Shown here: piece after piece, positions 1-7,708 of the stretch | Layout: the number at the start of each line of letters is the position of its first letter | Numbering within the stretch: the stretch's first letter is position 1 | Assembly (NCBI GenBank): GCA_025356435.1 | Contig: JANXSY010000289.1 | Location: 1-55,111 of the forward strand | Length of the DNA: 55,111 nucleotides | Reading direction: 5' to 3' | From: Isosphaeraceae bacterium | GTDB lineage: Bacteria; Planctomycetota; Planctomycetia; Isosphaerales; Isosphaeraceae | Translations under genes and position numbers: made by a program | The notes under the pieces: generated by a model | What the model was told of the DNA's origin: nothing | The model's database searches: none | Seen by the model: only the letters and a program-made list of their open reading frames with translations

Positions 1-1
1 G

Positions 2-2215
2 TTGCTTTACGAACTGCTCGCGGGCAGCCCTCCGGTCGAACCTGAGCGTCTGAAACGAGCGGCGTTGGATGAAGTCTTGCGGATCGTCCGCGAGGAAGAA
101 CCCCCCAGGCCGAGCATTCGTCTAAGCACTTCGGAGGGAAAGGCCAGCATTGCCGCGACGCGTCAGACCGATCCGATGAGACTCTCTGCTCTGATACGTG
201 GAGAGATCGACTGGATAGTGATGAAGGCACTCGAAAAAGACCGCACACGCCGATACGACTCGGCCACGGCGTTCGCGAAGGATGTGCAACGCTACCTGGC
301 CGGTGAAGCAGTGCAAGCGCATCCGCCGAGTGCTTGGTACCAGTTCACAAAGATGGTGCGCAAGAACAAGCGGGAGGTTGCGGTTGCCGCGATGGTGTTG
401 ATCCTGCTTTTTCTGGGAGTGGCGGGAACGACTTGGCAGGCCGGTGAACGTCGTCGCGAACGTGAGATTCGTCGACTTCAATCCAGTCATTCGGCGATCA
501 CAGCAGCGGACCGTGCTGAAGCGGCCCTGGAGGCGAATCGGCTCACAGCCGTCGATGACGCGCTGGGGATGATAGATACCCAGCAGGTCGCGGAATCCCG
601 TGAACTCAAGGAGCGAATTGAATCGTTACGCCGTGATCGCAAAATGATGGAGCAACTTGAAAACCTGTCCGAAGGGCACTGGAATTTCGCTCCTTCGCAG
701 AACTCAAAAGAAGCCGAAAAGCCAAAGAATCGCTACCCGGAAGTCTTTCGTGATTATGGGATCGCAATTGACCAGTTGAGCACCGAGGAAGCAGCGGATC
801 GCATTCGCCATTCGCGAATTGCACCTGCCTTGACAGACGGCTTGACCACCTGGTTTTTCCTGGTGCGCGATAATCCAAGATTGAAGTTGTTACTCGACCG
901 GCTTGATCCCGACGAATATCGCACCGAAGTCAGGACCGCGGAACAAAAGGGGAACGGCGATCGCGCGCGCGAACTGGCATACAAATCCGAGGCCCTTGAA
1001 CAGCCTCCCGTGTTTGCCGTGATGTTATCTAACACGGTCTTTAACGAGGAGCGATGTCTGAGCATTCTCAAAGCCACTTGGAGCCGCTATCCCGACTCAT
1101 TCCCGGTGGCGTCCGCGTTAGCCCAGCGCAGCGACATGAACCTCGAGCGTCCAACCGGCGAACGCCGGGCATGGAAACGTACGGCCGTGGCCTTGCGGCC
1201 CAAAAGCTCGCTCGCGAACTTGGAATTGAGCATGGAGTACAGCCAAGGTCCGATTCCCGGCGTGGCCCCGCCGTATCATCCCGCCGTTGGGACATTCTTC
1301 CTGGGACCTAGAGATGATGAACAAGCGGAGCAACGAATTAAATGCCTCAAACGTGCTGTCGAATCCGCTCCCCAATGGGCGGCGGCTCACGCAGCTCTCG
1401 GCAACGCGTATTCCACGGCGGGTCAATTCGACGAAGCGACCGAATCGTATAAACGGGCCCTTGAGTTACACCCAGAAAATTATGTCGCGCGCGTTGGACT
1501 CATTTACGCCAACGGGTTGCGGGAGAACTGGGTTGAAGCCGCGCGGGTCGAGCGTGAGTGGCTCGCTCTTGGACCAGATCATATCGATCATTCGCAGAGA
1601 GATGCGACACTTGATTCCAGAGTCCTGAACGCGATTCAGCTCTCATACGCGTACGCACAAGACGTTCACTTGATCATGGGAGTGTCGGGCTTCTATCGAA
1701 AAATGGCGAACGAGTTAATCCGACTCGAAAGGTATAACGACCTCGTAGAACTTGGCGTGCGTGCGAAGAACATGACATTCAACAATTCTTCGAAGGGGTA
1801 CCCCGACATACTTGAGGCTGAGATGGATTCCAGCCTCGATATCAAGAGGTTCCTCCCCGTCCGCGCTGCGGCGCAAGCCTCTTTCGGTCGCGGCATCGAT
1901 CCACCTTCACCTGAGGAACGCCCTGCCGTTCGCAACTTGGCCCTCAAATGGCTCACGAACGATCTCAAAGCTTGCGAGGCGAAATATCTTGCCGAGAAAG
2001 CCAAACTCGGCCCTAACGTTCACGCTGTGATGAGCCGTTGGCTCACCGAATCGATGCTGGCCGACGTTCGCGGCGAGCGAATCGCAGAGTTGCCCCGGGA
2101 CGAGCAGGAGGCCTGGGGAGCACTGTGGTCCAAAGTGGTCGCCCTACGGGATCAAACGGTTCCGCGAGCGAGGATAAACGGAAGTACGTCCCCACCGCCA
2201 CACCCCGCGAAATAG
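2..2215 (+). CDS. Serine/threonine protein kinase with TPR-like repeats (3' part)
   Basis: The gene is cut by the left window edge; 737 codons are visible. The first ~105 residues are the end of a eukaryotic-type kinase C-lobe: LLYELLAGSPPVEP, then REEEPPRPS, then IDWIVMKALEKDRTRRYDSA, and finally DVQRYLAGE, the usual planctomycete kinase wording. One hydrophobic segment (about visible residues 126-143, VAVAAMVLILLFLGVAG) would anchor the protein, with the kinase in the cytoplasm and the remainder outside. A coiled-coil-like Arg/Glu stretch follows. Near residues 455-520 there is a TPR-like pair (AAAHAALGNAYSTAGQFDEA, then YKRALELHPEN). The C-terminal ~200 residues show no known domain. Target and signal are unknown. 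The catalytic loop lies outside the window, so kinase activity cannot be checked here. Confidence 0.88.
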   Translation: MLYELLAGSPPVEPERLKRAALDEVLRIVREEEPPRPSIRLSTSEGKASIAATRQTDPMRLSALIRGEIDWIVMKALEKDRTRRYDSATAFAKDVQRYLAGEAVQAHPPSAWYQFTKMVRKNKREVAVAAMVLILLFLGVAGTTWQAGERRREREIRRLQSSHSAITAADRAEAALEANRLTAVDDALGMIDTQQVAESRELKERIESLRRDRKMMEQLENLSEGHWNFAPSQNSKEAEKPKNRYPEVFRDYGIAIDQLSTEEAADRIRHSRIAPALTDGLTTWFFLVRDNPRLKLLLDRLDPDEYRTEVRTAEQKGNGDRARELAYKSEALEQPPVFAVMLSNTVFNEERCLSILKATWSRYPDSFPVASALAQRSDMNLERPTGERRAWKRTAVALRPKSSLANLELSMEYSQGPIPGVAPPYHPAVGTFFLGPRDDEQAEQRIKCLKRAVESAPQWAAAHAALGNAYSTAGQFDEATESYKRALELHPENYVARVGLIYANGLRENWVEAARVEREWLALGPDHIDHSQRDATLDSRVLNAIQLSYAYAQDVHLIMGVSGFYRKMANELIRLERYNDLVELGVRAKNMTFNNSSKGYPDILEAEMDSSLDIKRFLPVRAAAQASFGRGIDPPSPEERPAVRNLALKWLTNDLKACEAKYLAEKAKLGPNVHAVMSRWLTESMLADVRGERIAELPRDEQEAWGALWSKVVALRDQTVPRARINGSTSPPPHPAK

Positions 2216-2342
2216 CCGCTCGATGCGGATTTCCCGTTCCGGTTGTGGCCCTGGCAAAGCTCGTTTGTTTGCCAGCAGTTAGAGGAGGCCGAAACCTCTG
2301 TTGCCTGGCGGCAAGCCCAGCCTAAAGCCGGAGACAAAAAGA

Positions 2343-2380
2343 CGTGCCACGAATTGATCGCAAGAATAATATGTGGCACG
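2343..2380. repeat. 8-bp perfect inverted repeat
   Basis: CGTGCCAC (2343-2350) and GTGGCACG (2373-2380) are perfect complements separated by 22 bases. No T-run follows, so a standard intrinsic terminator is not supported. It lies about 130 bases after the kinase stop and could be an RNA hairpin at the transcript end or a protein-binding site. Confidence 0.5.
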
Positions 2381-2651
2381 ATGCTACGTAAGGCACTTCT
2401 CACGAAGCGGTTCCATCACAAACCCGCCGCCGAAGGATAGAATCCCAGCCTGTCAGACCCCTGCAAAAAAGTTCTAACGGTGTCCTGTCGCCCCGACTCA
2501 TTCTTTCACGAGATGAACATAATTTGTTATAAACGCACAGCCTCGAACCGAAACCGACCGGCACGGTATAGCTCCGGAGGCTCGCATTTACTCCTGAACC
2601 GATCCTCACCAAATCTCCGTCAGCTTGGCAACCAAGAAAGAGAGTCTCTTT

Positions 2652-2723
2652 GTCCTCGGGGTGTGATGGATGGCACACGACCCTGCGAAGGTCGAGGACC
2701 GGGTTCGACTTCCGGCGAGGACA
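2652..2723 (+). tRNA. tRNA-Arg (anticodon GCG)
   Basis: The 72-nt cloverleaf is complete. Acceptor GTCCTCG pairs with CGAGGAC, with discriminator A at 2723. The D-stem is GTGT/ACAC. The anticodon stem CGACC/GGTCG encloses loop CTGCGAA, giving anticodon GCG (Arg, codon CGC). The T-arm is CCGGG-TTCGACT-TCCGG with one G-U pair. CCA is not encoded. Bacteria normally decode CGC with ACG (inosine), so GCG is rare and suggests an accessory, mobile-type tRNA. Only 8 nt separate it from the next tRNA. Confidence 0.8.
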
Positions 2724-2731
2724 TCTTCAAT

Positions 2732-2802
2732 GACGCTGGAGCCAGACGGCCAGGCAACCGGCTGCAAACCGGTCGAAGTGGGTTCGACTCCCACTGGCGT
2801 CT
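2732..2802 (+). tRNA. tRNA-Cys (anticodon GCA)
   Basis: The 71-nt cloverleaf is complete. Acceptor GACGCTG pairs with TGGCGTC (two G-U pairs). The anticodon stem ACCGG/CCGGT encloses loop CTGCAAA, giving anticodon GCA. The T-arm is GTGGG-TTCGACT-CCCAC, fully paired. The discriminator at 2802 is U, the known identity base for tRNA-Cys, which supports function. CCA is not encoded. It sits 8 nt after tRNA-Arg and was probably co-transcribed with it. Whether it is the main cellular tRNA-Cys cannot be judged from this window. Confidence 0.85.
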
Positions 2803-2942
2803 TTTGCGATGGTCATCATGAACTATTGCCGCGATTTTCAAGCAAGCGGGTGATACCGTCGGGCCAGCGGCGTACCGGCCTTGTCTGCGGGCGATTGGCA
2901 CAGGGCGTTCCATACATGGATTCTAAACCAGGGCGGTATCCA

Positions 2943-3014
2943 TCCGTGGTAGCTCATTGATAGAGCACCAGGTTCACACCCTGGCGGTAGCGGGTTCGAA
3001 TCCCGTCCACAAAC
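2943..3014 (+). tRNA. tRNA-Val-like (anticodon CAC), acceptor stem degraded
   Basis: The D-arm (GCTC/GAGC), anticodon arm (CCAGG-TTCACAC-CCTGG, anticodon CAC) and T-arm (GCGGG-TTCGAAT-CCCGT) are all well formed. The acceptor is weak: TCCGTGG against CCACAAA pairs only in its inner four bases and the outermost one, with two C/A mismatches at positions 2-71 and 3-70. It is probably a decaying or non-functional tRNA; a tRNA repaired by editing is possible but unsupported. Confidence 0.5.
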
Positions 3015-3015
3015 C

Positions 3016-3059
3016 GCGATCGGCTGATAACCGATCGCTCAAGACGCTGAAAACGTCTT
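3016..3059 (+). other. Two tandem hairpins shaped like tRNA anticodon arms
   Basis: Hairpin 1 has a perfect 8-bp stem, GCGATCGG (3016-3023) with CCGATCGC (3031-3038), and 7-nt loop CTGATAA. Hairpin 2, starting two bases later, has a perfect 6-bp stem, AAGACG (3041-3046) with CGTCTT (3054-3059), and 7-nt loop CTGAAAA. Both loops follow the tRNA pattern C32-U33-N-N-N-A37-A38, with would-be anticodons GAU (Ile) and GAA (Phe). Neither is flanked by a D-arm, T-arm or acceptor. They begin one base after the tRNA-Val-like unit. Confidence 0.55.
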
Positions 3060-3203
3060 ACCACCGGCCCGAGGGAGGCGGACACTCGCACGATCGGCCA
3101 TCGCACGACCTCAAGCCGGGCGATTGGCGACATGACTCGGTGCTTTGCAGTTGGCGGATTCCGCTGTCGATGGTTTTCGGTTTCACGATCGGTTGAGAGG
3201 AAC

Positions 3204-3236
3204 GTCGGTTCGCCTCGGCGGGCCTGACGAACCGAC
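3204..3236. repeat. 9-bp perfect inverted repeat
   Basis: GTCGGTTCG (3204-3212) and CGAACCGAC (3228-3236) pair perfectly around a 15-base GC-rich spacer. It lies about 160 bases upstream of the SPFH gene and lacks a T-run. It could be a transcript hairpin closing the tRNA block or an operator; nothing in the sequence decides between these. Confidence 0.45.
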
Positions 3237-3398
3237 CGACAGATTCACAGGCCGAAGACCTCAATCGCTCAAGCCAAACTCCGCACCCCAATCGTGTGAT
3301 CGACGGGCGTTTCGCCTCCTGACGGCTTTCCCTTCGCGTGTTCGCTCTCTTCCCTATAGAGTCCAATGGACGTTGTCCGGGGGCGAGGAGGTCTCTCG

Positions 3399-4505
3399 AT
3401 GTTCCTGTTCCAGCAGTTCAAGATCCGTAGCTATGAAGTTGGTCTCCACTTCCGCGAAGGTGAATTTGCCGGCTTGCTCGGCGAAGGGTCTTACCTGTTC
3501 TTCGACCCATTCCGGCGGCGAACGGTTGAGATCGTCTCGCGGCGCGTATCTCAGTTCGTTCACGAGAAGCTTGACCTCATCGTCGAGTCGGGCGAATTGA
3601 AGAGTGATGCATCAGTCGTCGACCTCAAGGACGATCAGCGTGCCCTTGTCTGGATCGACGGCCGGTTGAGCACTCTGCTTGCGCCAGGCCTCTATGCCTA
3701 CTGGGCGGGACGGCGTCAGGTGCGGGTTGAGATCCTCGACGCGCGTCGGCCCCGGTTCTAGCACAATGAATTGAAGCGGATCGCGCGTCTGCCGGGGGTC
3801 AACGTCCAGCTCGACATCTGCGTGGTCAACCGTGGCTGTGTCGGGGCGTTGTTCCTCGATGGCGAATTCACGGACACGCTCCCACCAGGGTCATATGCCT
3901 TCTGGCGGGGCGTTGCCGACGCCCGCGTGGTCGAGATCGACCTCCGCGAGGCGACGATCGACGTTGGCGGCCAGGAGATCATGACGGCCGACAATGTGAC
4001 GCTCCGGCTCAACGCGGTCGTGACGTACCGCGTCTCCGACCCGCGCCGGGCCGTCTGTGCGGTCGACGACGCGAAGCAGGCCCTCTATCGCGAGGCCCAG
4101 TTCGCCCTTCGCGCGGTCGTCGGAGCCCGCGACCTCGACGCCCTGCTCGGCGACAAAGACGTGCTCTCTCGGGAGACGGAAGAGTTGCTCCACCGTCGGG
4201 CGGCCGAACTCGGGCTGAGCGTCATCTCGGCGGGTATCCGGGATGTGATCCTCCCCGGCGACATGTAAGACCTGATGAACAAAGTGACCGAGGCCCGCAA
4301 GGCGGCCGAGGCGAACCTCATCTTCCGTCGCGAGGAGACGGCCGCGATGCGGAGTCAGGTCAACACGGCCAAGCTCCTCACCGACAACCCGGTTTTGATG
4401 CGGCTCCGCGAGCTTGAAGCCTTGGAGAAGATCGCCTCGGCAGGCCATCTCAACGTCGTGCTCGGCGAGAAGGGGTTGGCCGACCACGTTGTCAACCTGC
4501 TCTGA
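3399..4505 (+). pseudogene. SPFH/slipin-family protein interrupted by two in-frame stops
   Basis: One reading frame runs from ATG 3399 (Shine-Dalgarno GAGGAGG just upstream) to TGA 4503-4505, broken only by TAG at 3759-3761 and TAA at 4266-4268. The three pieces join naturally without any frameshift. The first holds the N-terminal module (FKIRSYEVGLHFREGEF, then LLGEGSYLFFDPF). The second holds the SPFH/band-7 core (VNVQLDICVVNRG, then DNVTLRLNAVVTYRV, ending LPGDM). The third holds the coiled-coil tail (NKVTEARKAAEANLIFRREE, then RLRELEALEKIA). Intact slipins are membrane-associated scaffold proteins of about 360-380 residues, and the joined length (368 codons) fits. The gene ends in a strong terminator. 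Dead gene, or stop-codon readthrough; the former is likelier. Confidence 0.85.
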
Positions 4506-4525
4506 AGAGAGACGTCCCCCCCCGA

Positions 4526-4556
4526 AGCCCGCCCGGTCACCCGGGCGGGCTTTTTT
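4526..4556 (+). terminator. Intrinsic terminator after the SPFH locus
   Basis: The GC-rich arm AGCCCGCCCG (4526-4535) pairs with CGGGCGGGCT (4542-4551) around a short loop, and the stem runs into six T residues (4551-4556). This is a textbook rho-independent terminator 20 bases past the last stop. Confidence 0.9.
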
Positions 4557-4576
4557 CATCGTCGCAGGGCCGCAAT

Positions 4577-4605
4577 TTGCGGACATGACCCCTGGAACCT
4601 ATGGT
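4577..4605 (+). promoter_or_regulatory. Possible sigma70-type promoter for the DoxX-like gene
   Basis: TTGCGG (4577-4582), a 17-base spacer and TATGGT (4600-4605) lie between the preceding terminator and the GTG start at 4674. Motif match and position are reasonable, but there is no transcript evidence. Confidence 0.3.
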
Positions 4606-4673
4606 CATGCGGCCGTTCGTGGTAGCTTCGATCGATCTCGCCCCGATACCTCCCAAGCCGCGAAGAGCCGCAA

Positions 4674-5072
4674 GTGAACGAAACCACGCGGAAACGACTG
4701 CAACTCGCCAGCCGATGGATCTTCGGCCTTCTCTTCATCCTCGCCGGGATCGGCCACTTCGTTTCGCCAGGCACTTACTTGAAAATCATGCCCTCCTACT
4801 TGCCCTGGCATCGCGAGCTCGTCTGGCTCAGCGGTGTCTGCGAGGTCGTGCTCGGGGCGTTACTGCTGGTGCCGAGTGCGTCACGGATCGCGGCCTGGGG
4901 ACTGATCGCACTGTTGGTCGCGGTCTTCCCGGCGAATATCTATCTCTATCAACATCAGGATCTCTTGCCGATCCCTCCGTTGTTCCATCTCGTCCGCCTG
5001 CCGCTCCAGGGCCTGCTCATCCTCTGGGCTTTCGCCTATACGAAGGCTCCGGTCCGAGAGACTCTGCGATAA
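4674..5072 (+). CDS. DoxX-like small membrane protein
   Basis: The 132-residue integral membrane protein has four hydrophobic segments (about 13-30, 47-66, 72-90, 105-122). The pattern RWIFGLLFILAGIGHFVSP, then PWHRELVWLSGVCEVVLGALLL, fits the DoxX/DoxD-like superfamily, whose members are often linked to redox or sulfur metabolism but mostly uncharacterised. Translation starts at GTG 4674; no upstream ATG in frame fits. It lies 26 bases before the secreted esterase gene, so the two may be co-transcribed. Substrate and role are unknown. Confidence 0.75.
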   Translation: MNETTRKRLQLASRWIFGLLFILAGIGHFVSPGTYLKIMPSYLPWHRELVWLSGVCEVVLGALLLVPSASRIAAWGLIALLVAVFPANIYLYQHQDLLPIPPLFHLVRLPLQGLLILWAFAYTKAPVRETLR

Positions 5073-5098
5073 GCTCTAAGATTGCACAAGGATTCTCC

Positions 5099-6037
5099 AT
5101 GCGACTCGCCATCCTACTCGCGTTTGTCTCTATCCTAGCGACGTCGGCCTCTGGTCTCGCAGCCGACGGACTGCCGTTCACGCGGGTCGAGGATGTGATC
5201 TATGGCCGCAAGGACGGCACCGCGTTGACGCTCGACGTCTTCCGACCGAACAAGAGCGCGAACGGGGCGGCGATTATCCTCGTCGTCAGCGGCGGCTTCT
5301 ATTCGTCGCACGAGGCCATCAACCCGGCCTTCGCGATACCGTTCGTTAATCGAGGGTATACCGTCTTCGCTGTTGTGCATGGAAGTCAGCCTCGGTTCAC
5401 GATCCCCGAGATCATCAAGGATGTGAAGCGGGCAGTCCGGTTCATCCGCCACCACGCCAAGGACTACGCGATCGAACCCGACCGTATCGGCATTACCGGG
5501 GCGTCGGCCGGCGGCCAGCTCTCGTTGATGATCGGCACAGCTGGAGAGCCGGGAAAGTCCGACGCGAAAGACCCCGTCGATCGCGAGTCGAGCCGGGTCC
5601 GGGCGGTCGCCTGCTTCTTCCCGCCGACCGACATGCTGAACTATGGCGCGGCAGGACGAGAACTTATCCTGGCCAAGGACCACGGCAAGCCGTTTCGGCC
5701 CGCCTATGACTTCCACGAACTCGACAAGGAGAGCAATCTCTGGACGACGATCACCGACCCCGCTCGCCTGCGGGAGATCGCCCGCGAAATCTCGCCGATC
5801 TCGCACGTCAGTCCCGACGACGCCCCGACCCTTATCATTCACGGCGATGCCGACAAGCTTGTCCCGCTCCAGCAGTCTGAGGTCATGGTGGCGAAACTCA
5901 AGGAGGCCGGCGTCGAGGCCAAGCTGATCGTCAAACCGGGCGCGGGGCACGGGTGGCTCACGATGGCGGTCGACACCAACACGCTCGCCGACTGGTTCGA
6001 CGCCCACCTCAAGACGGGCCACGGTACGGCGAAATAA
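5099..6037 (+). CDS. Secreted alpha/beta hydrolase (esterase/lipase-like)
   Basis: The 312-residue protein starts at ATG 5099, which gives a clean signal peptide (MRLAILLAFVSILATSASGLA). The mature part is an alpha/beta-hydrolase fold of the hormone-sensitive-lipase/BD-FAE type: oxyanion region VVSGGFYSS, nucleophile elbow GASAGG (Ser136), acid in HGDAD (Asp250 or Asp252) and catalytic His284 in GAGHGW. All three catalytic residues are present, so it should be active on an ester, probably outside the cytoplasm. The substrate is unknown. The gene sits amid secreted hydrolases, consistent with polymer or ester degradation, which is inference from context. Confidence 0.85.
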   Translation: MRLAILLAFVSILATSASGLAADGLPFTRVEDVIYGRKDGTALTLDVFRPNKSANGAAIILVVSGGFYSSHEAINPAFAIPFVNRGYTVFAVVHGSQPRFTIPEIIKDVKRAVRFIRHHAKDYAIEPDRIGITGASAGGQLSLMIGTAGEPGKSDAKDPVDRESSRVRAVACFFPPTDMLNYGAAGRELILAKDHGKPFRPAYDFHELDKESNLWTTITDPARLREIAREISPISHVSPDDAPTLIIHGDADKLVPLQQSEVMVAKLKEAGVEAKLIVKPGAGHGWLTMAVDTNTLADWFDAHLKTGHGTAK

Positions 6038-6083
6038 GGTTGAGTTTCGGTTGAGTTTCGTTCGCTTAACAGGAGGTTGGTCG

Positions 6084-7106
6084 ATGGATCACCGACGCGC
6101 GGCGATCGCGAGGATGAGCTCGGGCCTGCTGATCTTGCCCACCTTGCTGAGAGCACAAAGCCCCGAGCAACAGCGGTCAGGCTCGAATGGGCTCTCGAAG
6201 CCGATCCTGTTCAACACGCCCGAGGCCGACAAGATCCTCGAATCGCTCCAGATCTATCCGTCCGACAACGCCTGGAACCGCGACGTTTCCGCCTGGCCGC
6301 TCCATCCGAACTCGGCCAACATCGTCGCCTCGATCGGCCGAGAGAAGCCATTGCGGGGCAACGCCGATATGGGGTTCGTCCTCATCCCTCCCGATCAGAA
6401 ACGGATACCGGTCAGGATCACTGACTATCCCGATGAGTCGGACAGAGGACCGTATCCTGTCCCGGAAAACATGCCTATCGAGGGCTGGCCCGCCTCGTTC
6501 AAGGACGACCCGAAGCTCAAGGGCCTGACCCTTGATGACGTCCAGCGAGACAAGGCGAAACTCGGCGGCGACCGCCACGCGATCGTCGTCGACCCCTCCC
6601 GCCGAATGCTGTACGAATTCTATTCTGCGAGGAAAACCAGCGCCGGCTGGGAAGCGGCGCAAGCGTCGATCTTCGACCTCAAGTCGAACCGGCTCCGGCC
6701 CGACGGTTGGACCTCCACCGATGCGGCGGGCCTGCCCATCTTCCCCTCGATCGTGCGCCACGACGAACTGATGAGGGGCAAGATCACGCACGCTTTACGG
6801 GTGACAGTCAAGACGTCCAGGCGGGCTTATATCCACCCCGCCACGCATTTCGCGAGTCCGAACAACGACCCGAACTTGCCTCGCATGGGGGAGAGGATTC
6901 GACTCCGACGGGACTTCGACACGACCAGGTTTTCGGCATCGGTCCGGGTCGTCCTCGACGCCCTGAAGTCTTACGGCATGCTCGTCGCCGACAACGGAAT
7001 CGACTGGGCACTCTCGATCGCCCCCGACGAGCGAATCCCCCCGATGCACGAGGAATTGCGAAGAGTGAAAGGGTCCGACTTCGAGGTGGTCGAGGCTCCG
7101 AGATAG
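6084..7106 (+). CDS. Conserved secreted protein of unknown function
   Basis: The 340-residue product starts at ATG 6084 behind Shine-Dalgarno AGGAGG (6071-6076). The N-terminus (MDHRRAAIARMSSGLLILP) looks like a signal peptide with an Arg pair. The core carries the phrases IYPSDNAWNRDVSAWPLHPN, then HAIVVDPSRRMLYEFYSA, then FPSIVRHDELMRGKITHALRV, and near the end LKSYGMLVADNG. I recall similar phrases in secreted proteins of several bacteria and fungi, but I know no assigned function. The pattern resembles a beta-rich carbohydrate-active or structural domain; that is a guess. It follows the esterase gene by 46 bases. Confidence 0.75.
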   Translation: MDHRRAAIARMSSGLLILPTLLRAQSPEQQRSGSNGLSKPILFNTPEADKILESLQIYPSDNAWNRDVSAWPLHPNSANIVASIGREKPLRGNADMGFVLIPPDQKRIPVRITDYPDESDRGPYPVPENMPIEGWPASFKDDPKLKGLTLDDVQRDKAKLGGDRHAIVVDPSRRMLYEFYSARKTSAGWEAAQASIFDLKSNRLRPDGWTSTDAAGLPIFPSIVRHDELMRGKITHALRVTVKTSRRAYIHPATHFASPNNDPNLPRMGERIRLRRDFDTTRFSASVRVVLDALKSYGMLVADNGIDWALSIAPDERIPPMHEELRRVKGSDFEVVEAPR

Positions 7107-7149
7107 CCTTCCATCCATGGGTTGATCTACCTTGAAGGATCAAGACTCG

Positions 7150-7698
7150 ATGAAAGTCTCTTTCTCTCTTTTCCTCTTGGCAATGCACGTGATCTCTTCG
7201 GCCCGTGCCGACGACGGTCTGATGATCGCGTCGATGGACGAGTCGCGATTCAGCCCGCCCAACGGCGGGACGCAACTGCGTCAGAACCTCGTCCTGATCC
7301 CCCGTTGGCTGGCCGACACTCCCGAGCCCGACCTCGTCACGGTCTTCTTCGGCGGCAACGATTGGGAATCCGGCATGCGCGGTCTTGAGTTCGAGCGAGC
7401 TTGCAACGACGCGATCTCTCGACTCCGTCGCGCGACACACGGCAAGTCCGACGTGCTCATCCTCACAACGAACCCCACCGCCACAAGCTGGGAGAAGACA
7501 TCGGAACTTGCCCAGGCATGCCGAGCCGCCGCCCGCGACGGCAACACCGGACTCGCCGACACGGTGAAGGCGTTCGAAGTCGCGGGCAGGAACGATCAGG
7601 CTCGGCTCTTCATCGACGATCGGGTCCACCTGAGCCGGGCGGGGCATGGAGTCGTCGCGGAGACGGTCTTGAAAGCGATCGGGCTGGCCGATCGCTGA
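7150..7698 (+). pseudogene. SGNH/GDSL hydrolase missing its N-terminal catalytic block
   Basis: The 182 codons start at ATG 7150 with a signal-like N-terminus (MKVSFSLFLLAMHVISSARA). Later SGNH blocks are clear: VTVFFGGNDW (block III Asn) and the C-terminal FIDDRVHLSRAGH (block V Asp/His). The block I Gly-Asp-Ser nucleophile motif, which should come near the start of the mature protein, is absent. The signal peptide runs almost directly into sequence that normally follows block I. This points to an internal deletion near the 5' end and loss of catalysis. Alternatively it is a short divergent protein with a different nucleophile. It ends 10 bases before the convergent pseudogene. Confidence 0.65.
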
Positions 7699-7708
7699 GA
7701 TTGCTGGA

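Larger units (their letters stand above)
2216..3398. other. Non-coding block with a tRNA and tRNA-like cluster
   Basis: These 1.18 kb carry no convincing protein gene. They hold two good tRNA genes (2652-2723, 2732-2802), a degenerate tRNA (2943-3014), two adjacent anticodon-arm-like hairpins (3016-3059) and two inverted repeats (2343-2380, 3204-3236). The phrase GGGCGATTGGC occurs twice (starting near 2890 and 3119), each time like the 5' end and D-stem of a tRNA that then decays. This resembles a decaying tRNA array of the kind carried by phages and some mobile elements. No integrase is visible nearby. Confidence 0.65.

Noticed and set aside
2911-2930. Loop TTCTAAA that could be an amber-suppressor (CUA) anticodon loop upstream of the TAG-interrupted SPFH gene
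   Set aside because: The supposed stem has only three good pairs and an 8-nt loop; no T-arm or acceptor follows. A suppressor tRNA is not supported, though the coincidence led me to keep the readthrough idea as a low-probability alternative.
2216-3398. CRISPR array
   Set aside because: The repeats are tRNA-like and not evenly spaced, with no identical direct repeats and no cas genes nearby.
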